A stretch of DNA of 64,000 nt from an uncultured Flavobacteriales bacterium (GTDB lineage Bacteria; Bacteroidota; Bacteroidia; Flavobacteriales_D; Crocinitomicaceae): assembly GCA_937876195.1 (NCBI GenBank), contig CALEIK010000025.1:248001-312000 (forward strand). Reading direction: 5' to 3'. The notes beneath the pieces were generated by a model. The model did no database searches and was not told the origin of the DNA. It saw nothing but the letters and a program-made list of their open reading frames with translations. The translations under genes and the position numbers were made by a program. Below, piece by piece: positions 60,218 to 64,000 of the stretch; within the stretch, counting starts at the first letter, position 1, and each line of letters opens with the position of its first letter.

Positions 60218-61210
60218 ATGAAAATCAGTTTTGAAACAAATAATAGTGCCCTGATTGAAACTGTGCAGACTTTTGTGAGTGAATGGAATAATAATTCGAA
60301 TTCAATTTTTGTTCAAACTTCTGGTTCGACAGGACAACCAAAAACAATAGAAATTGAAAAAAAACACATGATCGCCTCCGCAAAAATGACAGGGGACTAT
60401 CTGCAGTTGAAGCCAGGGATGACAGCACTGCTGAGTTTGTCGCCTTCAACCATTGCAGGTAAAATGATGATTGTTCGATCCTTTGTGCTAGAAATGAATT
60501 TAATCGTTACCGAGGCCACAGCACGACCTTTACAGGAAGTGAACACTCCAATTGATTTTGCAGCCTTGGTGCCGTATCAAGTACAACATTCAATCGATGA
60601 TTTAGATAAAATCGGCAAGCTTATCATCGGGGGTGGTGCCATTTCTACTGATTTATGGCGGCGGATTACCGAAAGTAATGTTGAAGCCTATCAAACCTTT
60701 GGAATGACAGAGACTATCTCACACATTGCCATGCGAAAAATTGAAATTCCTGAAAGCGCTTATGTTCCTTTAAAAGGGGTTGACATTGAAACTGAAAGTG
60801 ATTGCCTAGTTGTACATGCACCTCATTTGGGCGTAGATCATCTAAAAACCAATGATGTAGTTACTATCAATGAGAGTGGATCGTTTTTTTGGGTTGGAAG
60901 ATCTGATTTTGTCATTAATAGTGGTGGGATTAAAATTCATCCTGAACAAATTGAAAAACAGCTCAGTACGTCAATTCCACACCCCTTCTTTTCGTTTGGG
61001 GTGAAGGACGATGTCTTAGGTGAGAAGCACATTATCTGTATAGAGGGCGCTACTGATGTCAATAGGAAGGAAATGATTCGATTACTCCCGAAGTATCACA
61101 TTCCAAAAGAAGTGTATTTTTTTGATAACTTCGAATATACCAATAGCGGAAAAATAAACCGTGCACAAACGATAGAGCGACTAGCAAATGCCAAAAAGCA
61201 GGTACTATAA
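60218..61210 (+). CDS. menE: O-succinylbenzoate-CoA ligase-like AMP-binding enzyme (MenE-like)
   Basis: A 330-residue acyl-adenylate-forming enzyme, short for the family (MenE is about 450 residues). The ATP-binding P-loop is TSGSTGQPKT (residues about 39-48), followed by GTA-like LLSLSPSTIAGKMMIVRS, the adenylation motif YQTFGMTETISH and FFWVGRSDFVINSGGIKIHPEQIE. Menaquinone-pathway ligases of Bacteroidota are often this short. The ATG at 60218 with an AAGAGG site is chosen; the frame opens further upstream but lacks a good start. It overlaps the J-domain gene by 23 bases. Confidence 0.85.
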   Translation: MKISFETNNSALIETVQTFVSEWNNNSNSIFVQTSGSTGQPKTIEIEKKHMIASAKMTGDYLQLKPGMTALLSLSPSTIAGKMMIVRSFVLEMNLIVTEATARPLQEVNTPIDFAALVPYQVQHSIDDLDKIGKLIIGGGAISTDLWRRITESNVEAYQTFGMTETISHIAMRKIEIPESAYVPLKGVDIETESDCLVVHAPHLGVDHLKTNDVVTINESGSFFWVGRSDFVINSGGIKIHPEQIEKQLSTSIPHPFFSFGVKDDVLGEKHIICIEGATDVNRKEMIRLLPKYHIPKEVYFFDNFEYTNSGKINRAQTIERLANAKKQVL

Positions 61211-62027
61211 AATTCTAGGACTGTCTAACACAGCGTCGGAGGAACAGGTGCGAAAGAAGTACCGTCTTTTGGCAATGAAATATCATCCTGACAAGAATCC
61301 TACTTCTTTGGCGCAGGAGCGTTTCATTGAAATTACGGAAGCTTACGAGATTTTAACGGGAAAGAAACCCTTGAAGGGTAAAAGTTCTGTTGTTGTAAAA
61401 ACCGAACAAGAAGACAAGGAAGAGCGGATCAAAGTTGCGCAACAGAGATACAAAGAGCAGGCGTTTAGGGAATATGTTGAAAATGAGCGCTACTACCAAT
61501 CATTAATTTCAGGTCGAAGGTGGCAAGTAATTCGCGTTTCTGCGATGTTTGGTACATTGATGTCGCTGTTTCTCTTGTTGGATTATTTCCTGCCACATCA
61601 TTTAGAACAGGATGAGGTCACACACTATAAGAGGAACGTCACTGCGCAGTCTGGAATTGGAAGTATTGGTTTGGTGAAAACAAAAAAGAACAATTATTAC
61701 TGGCTTAGTGGAATCAACTATACGCTTTATGGAGAGGTTCGAAAAGTTTATGTAGAATCAAGTTGGATTTTCCATAACCCCATTTCGCTGCATGCTAAAA
61801 GTAAATTTGGTTACCAGCATTATAAAGTTCGCTTCAACTTTTATTCGATGAGTTGGTTGCTGATCCTGTTCTTTTTGGTCCCATTGTTTACCGTTTGGTA
61901 CAAAAGGAAGGAGATTAGTTTCACATTTTTCTTTATGCTATCCTATTACGGAGTAAATGCACTGATGGCGCTTTATTTGGTGACAGGAAACCGGTGGGCA
62001 CATATGATTACCCTTGGTTTTATTTAA
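61188..62027 (+). CDS. Membrane-anchored J-domain (DnaJ-like) protein
   Basis: A 279-residue protein whose N-terminal J domain (residues 4-66) starts SRYYKILGLSNTASEEQVRKKY and has the HPD triad in KYHPDKNP. This would stimulate an Hsp70 ATPase. A charged linker (residues about 65-105) leads to three membrane helices near residues 115-140, 220-240 and 245-270. The soluble loop between them (residues about 140-215) is beta-rich. The start lies inside the menE-like gene (23-bp overlap). It converges with smpB, overlapping by 8 bases. Its client is unknown. Confidence 0.85.
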   Translation: MPKSRYYKILGLSNTASEEQVRKKYRLLAMKYHPDKNPTSLAQERFIEITEAYEILTGKKPLKGKSSVVVKTEQEDKEERIKVAQQRYKEQAFREYVENERYYQSLISGRRWQVIRVSAMFGTLMSLFLLLDYFLPHHLEQDEVTHYKRNVTAQSGIGSIGLVKTKKNNYYWLSGINYTLYGEVRKVYVESSWIFHNPISLHAKSKFGYQHYKVRFNFYSMSWLLILFFLVPLFTVWYKRKEISFTFFFMLSYYGVNALMALYLVTGNRWAHMITLGFI

Positions 62028-62475
62028 AGGTTTTCATCGCACGATCCATGTCACGCTTATCATCTTTCTCTTTTAAATCCTGGCGTTTGTCATGCGTTTT
62101 CTTTCCTTGAGCCGTCGCAATATCTATCTTTGCCCACCCTTTATCGGATAAGAACATCTTTAACGGAACAATGGTATTCCCCTTTACTTTCAAAAACTTT
62201 TCAATTTTTTGAATCTCCTTTTTATTGAGTAATAATTTGCGATCATTACGTGGTTTATGGTTATAAAAAGAACCATTTTCATAGGCTGTTATGTGCATAT
62301 TCCGAATAAAGACCTCGCCATCAACGAAAACGCAGTATGCTTCCAGGATACTTGCTTTGCTATTGCGAATACTTTTGATTTCGGTTCCAGTTAGCACAAT
62401 GCCAGCCGTGAAAGTATCAAGGAGATGATACTCAAACTTAGCCTTCTTGTTCTTTACGTTGATCTGTTTTTGCAC
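62020..62475 (-). CDS. smpB: SsrA-binding protein SmpB
   Basis: SmpB delivers tmRNA to stalled ribosomes. From a GTG at 62475 it has 151 residues, which suits the family. It contains KNKKAKFEYHLLDTFTAGIVLTGTEIKSIRNS, RNMHITAYENGSFYNHKPRNDRKLLL and the tail KKTHDKRQDLKEKDDKRDMDRAM typical of SmpB. An alternative upstream ATG at 62541 adds 22 residues, but a TACTTTTG -7 box (62501 to 62494) lies between the two, so the GTG is the likely start. It converges with the J-domain gene (8-bp overlap) and is divergent from recR. The ssrA gene itself was not seen in this window. Confidence 0.93.
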   Translation of the reverse strand: MQKQINVKNKKAKFEYHLLDTFTAGIVLTGTEIKSIRNSKASILEAYCVFVDGEVFIRNMHITAYENGSFYNHKPRNDRKLLLNKKEIQKIEKFLKVKGNTIVPLKMFLSDKGWAKIDIATAQGKKTHDKRQDLKEKDDKRDMDRAMKTFK

Positions 62476-62493
62476 TATTAAAAATGTAGAGTG

Positions 62494-62501
62494 CAAAAGT
62501 A
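62494..62501 (-). promoter_or_regulatory. -7 box of smpB
   Basis: TACTTTTG on the minus strand matches TAnnTTTG and ends 18 bases before the GTG at 62475. Confidence 0.55.
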
Positions 62502-62516
62502 ATACTTCTGATGGAA

Positions 62517-62544
62517 TTGGGTAAAAGATAATTGGATACATTTG
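62517..62544 (+). promoter_or_regulatory. recR promoter, near-leaderless
   Basis: TTG at 62517-62519, a 17-base spacer and TACATTTG at 62537-62544, which ends only 4 bases before the recR GTG. Confidence 0.5.
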
Positions 62545-62548
62545 TTGT

Positions 62549-63154
62549 GTGAAAATCCCATCAAAATATATTGAGAACGCAGTAGATCAAATTGCATCTC
62601 TACCTGGAATAGGTAGAAGAACAGCGCTGAGGTTGGTGTTGCAATTGTTGAATCGCTCCAAGGAGGAAATTGATGATTTTTCCAACGCCTTTCAAATGAT
62701 GAAAGAGAACGTCGTGAAATGTACGAGCTGTGGTAACGTCTCTGATTTTCCAGTGTGCGAGATCTGTAACAATGAAAATAGGGATCATGGGTTGATTTGT
62801 GTGGTCGAAGATATTCGTGACGTTTTGGCGATTGAGGCAACGCAGAGCTATAAAGGTGTCTACCATGTCCTTGGAGGAATTATTTCCCCAATGGATGGCG
62901 TTGGACCTGGAGACTTGAATATAAGTACATTGATTGAGCGAGCAAATCAAGGTGGTGTAAAGGAAGTGATTTTCGCGTTGAGTGCAACCATGGAAGGAGA
63001 TACAACGAACTTTTACCTTTACCGAAAGTTGAAGGAATGTAACGTAACTATTTCGAGCCTATCTCGCGGTGTAGCAGTTGGGTCTGAATTACAGTATGCC
63101 GATGAGATTACACTAGGACGTTCAATTGCCAACAGACAGCCTTTTTCACTTTAG
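62549..63154 (+). CDS. recR: Recombination mediator protein RecR
   Basis: A 201-residue protein that helps load RecA at single-stranded gaps. It starts MKIPSKYIENAVDQIASLPGIG, with the helix-hairpin-helix region LPGIGRRTALRLV, followed by the zinc finger CTSCGNVSDFPVCEIC and the Toprim domain (VVEDIRDVLAIE, YHVLGGIISPMDGVGPGDL). The frame begins with GTG at 62549, the only start that fits the conserved N-terminus. The order recR then mscL is local and not obviously functional. Confidence 0.95.
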   Translation: MKIPSKYIENAVDQIASLPGIGRRTALRLVLQLLNRSKEEIDDFSNAFQMMKENVVKCTSCGNVSDFPVCEICNNENRDHGLICVVEDIRDVLAIEATQSYKGVYHVLGGIISPMDGVGPGDLNISTLIERANQGGVKEVIFALSATMEGDTTNFYLYRKLKECNVTISSLSRGVAVGSELQYADEITLGRSIANRQPFSL

Positions 63155-63252
63155 ACTTATTCAATATTTCCTGTTCATAAGAGATGCGATTGACGTAGAA
63201 AATCACGCGTTCATTTTCCTATTTTTAACACAATAACTTAAAAAGAAGAAAG

Positions 63253-63621
63253 ATGTTAAAAGACTTTAAGGCATTTGCATTACGCGGAAATGTGCTTGAT
63301 CTAGCAGTGGCAGTAGTCATTGGTGCTGCGTTCGGTAAAATTATCACTTCCTTGGTGAATGACATAATTATGCCCATACTGGGTACGATGGTAGGTGATA
63401 ATTTCGCAGCGCTTACGTATAGAGTTAATGGTGTGGCCATTAAGTATGGAGCGTTTATTCAATCCATTGTCGATTTTGTAATTATTGCTTTTTGCATATT
63501 TATGGTAATTAAGGTGATGGAAAAGATGAAAAGGAAGAAAGAGGAGGAACCAGCACCTCCGGCTGCTCCGACTCAAGAAGAATTATTGACGGAAATCAGA
63601 GATTTACTTAAAAAGCAATAG
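63253..63621 (+). CDS. mscL: Large-conductance mechanosensitive channel MscL
   Basis: A 122-residue inner membrane channel that releases osmolytes during hypo-osmotic shock. It begins MLKDFKAFALRGNVLDLAVAVVIGAAFGKIITSLV, with the amphipathic N-terminal helix and first transmembrane helix. A periplasmic loop and a second helix (VDFVIIAFCIFMVIKVM) follow, and then a charged C-terminal helix (EEELLTEIRDLLKK). An AAAGAAGAAAG site precedes the ATG. It is monocistronic and is followed by a hairpin. Confidence 0.95.
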   Translation: MLKDFKAFALRGNVLDLAVAVVIGAAFGKIITSLVNDIIMPILGTMVGDNFAALTYRVNGVAIKYGAFIQSIVDFVIIAFCIFMVIKVMEKMKRKKEEEPAPPAAPTQEELLTEIRDLLKKQ

Positions 63622-63653
63622 TTTTCGGTTCAAATTCTATATTTTTTTAAATG

Positions 63654-63674
63654 ACCCCCTAATTTTTAGGGGGT
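63654..63674 (+). terminator. Hairpin after mscL
   Basis: ACCCCCTAA and TTAGGGGGT form a 9-bp stem with a TTT loop. The T run after it is weak at first (GTTAATAAAT) but a longer T tract comes about 15 bases later. A second GACCCC sequence lies nearby. Confidence 0.6.
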
Positions 63675-63723
63675 TGTTAATAAATAATTGTATTTTTTTT
63701 GATTGACCCCTTATTTTTTGATG

Positions 63724-63731
63724 TAGATTTG
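63724..63731 (+). promoter_or_regulatory. -7 box of glnN
   Basis: TAGATTTG matches TAnnTTTG, with TTG 18 bases upstream of the box (63703-63705). It ends 20 bases before the ATG at 63752. Confidence 0.55.
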
Positions 63732-63751
63732 CATAAAAAAAAAATAATTCC

Positions 63752-64000
63752 ATGTCAAATCAAAGAATGCAAGCATATTACGATGTGCTCCATAGAACTC
63801 CGAAAGTGAGTTCATTCAACGGTAAGAATTCTGAAATTTTTGGTGAAAACGTGTTTCATACGGATGTAATGCGCGAGTATTTGCCGAGTGAAGCCTATAA
63901 ATCGATGTTGAAATCAATTGACAGCGGTGATCGTTTGGATAGAGCGATGGCTGATCAAGTAGCATCAGCTATGAAAGATTGGGCAATTACCAAAGGAGCA
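63752..64000 (+). CDS. glnN: Type III glutamine synthetase, N-terminal fragment (cut by window edge)
   Basis: The first 83 residues of a glutamine synthetase III (about 730 residues when complete). FGENVFHTDVMREYLPSEAYK and DRAMADQVASAMKDWAITKGA are hallmark N-terminal segments of GlnN, the type common in Bacteroidota. The catalytic domain lies beyond the right edge. It has its own promoter box and no close partner in the window. Confidence 0.92.
   Translation, partial: MSNQRMQAYYDVLHRTPKVSSFNGKNSEIFGENVFHTDVMREYLPSEAYKSMLKSIDSGDRLDRAMADQVASAMKDWAITKGA

Noticed and set aside
62476..62541. An N-terminal extension of SmpB from the ATG at 62541
   Set aside because: The extra 22 residues overlap the -7 box of smpB and are not typical of the family, so the GTG at 62475 is preferred.

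Overview
The window is chromosomal DNA from a member of the Bacteroidota, most likely order Flavobacteriales. A Fluviicola-like (Crocinitomicaceae) genome would fit, but the family is only a guess from gene content. The evidence is: many promoters with the Bacteroidota -7 box TAnnTTTG; two secreted proteins with type IX secretion (T9SS) sorting domains; a fused CcoN-CcoO cbb3 oxidase subunit; a fused CcsB-CcsA cytochrome c assembly protein; a bacillithiol deacetylase (BshB1); and a type III glutamine synthetase at the right edge. The DNA is AT-rich and gene-dense. I saw no rRNA, tRNA, phage, insertion sequence or CRISPR array.

Layout. 1-2125: tilS (cut by the left edge) and pabB. 2126-2674: a repeat-rich intergenic block. 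2675-9798: an acyltransferase convergent with an RND efflux operon (adaptor, pump, TolC-like channel). 10265-19000: an unknown protein, rsmG, an ECF sigma factor, a glycosyltransferase, tgt, an LptF/G-type permease, exonuclease III, a secreted cyanophycinase-like peptidase and a porin. 19356-26692: an MsbA-like ABC exporter, rpmH, an ArsR-like regulator, an N-formylglutamate-hydrolase/QEGLA-protease fusion with an ATP-grasp partner, and a photolyase. 26699-34380: cytochrome b561, an AsmA-like protein, CcsBA and BshB1. 34406-37882: a second ArsR-like regulator, a GreA-like factor, a glycosyltransferase and a cysteine desulfurase.

38043-51579 is a microaerobic respiration island. hemN, ccoI, ccoS, ccoNO, ccoQ, ccoP, ccoG, a fixH-like gene and a SafE-family gene lie in one direction, with two Crp/Fnr regulators and a DUF983 gene divergent from hemN. 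It would supply heme, copper, the oxidase subunits and their regulation. Two strong palindromes sit at positions typical of Crp/Fnr activation. 51667-64000 is a housekeeping stretch: a T9SS cargo protein, NUDIX, pyrE, birA, rsfS, ftsH, cdsA, psd, a thioredoxin, a menE-like gene, a J-domain protein, smpB, recR, mscL and glnN (partial).

The most unusual non-coding signal is an interspersed intergenic repeat built on the quasi-palindrome TCGnAATATTnCGA. It occurs in at least eight intergenic regions, three times as long perfect inverted pairs. The most interesting protein context is the QEGLA/ATP-grasp pair. The two ArsR-like regulators are paralogues that share a promoter-region motif, and each has the repeat about 100 bp upstream.
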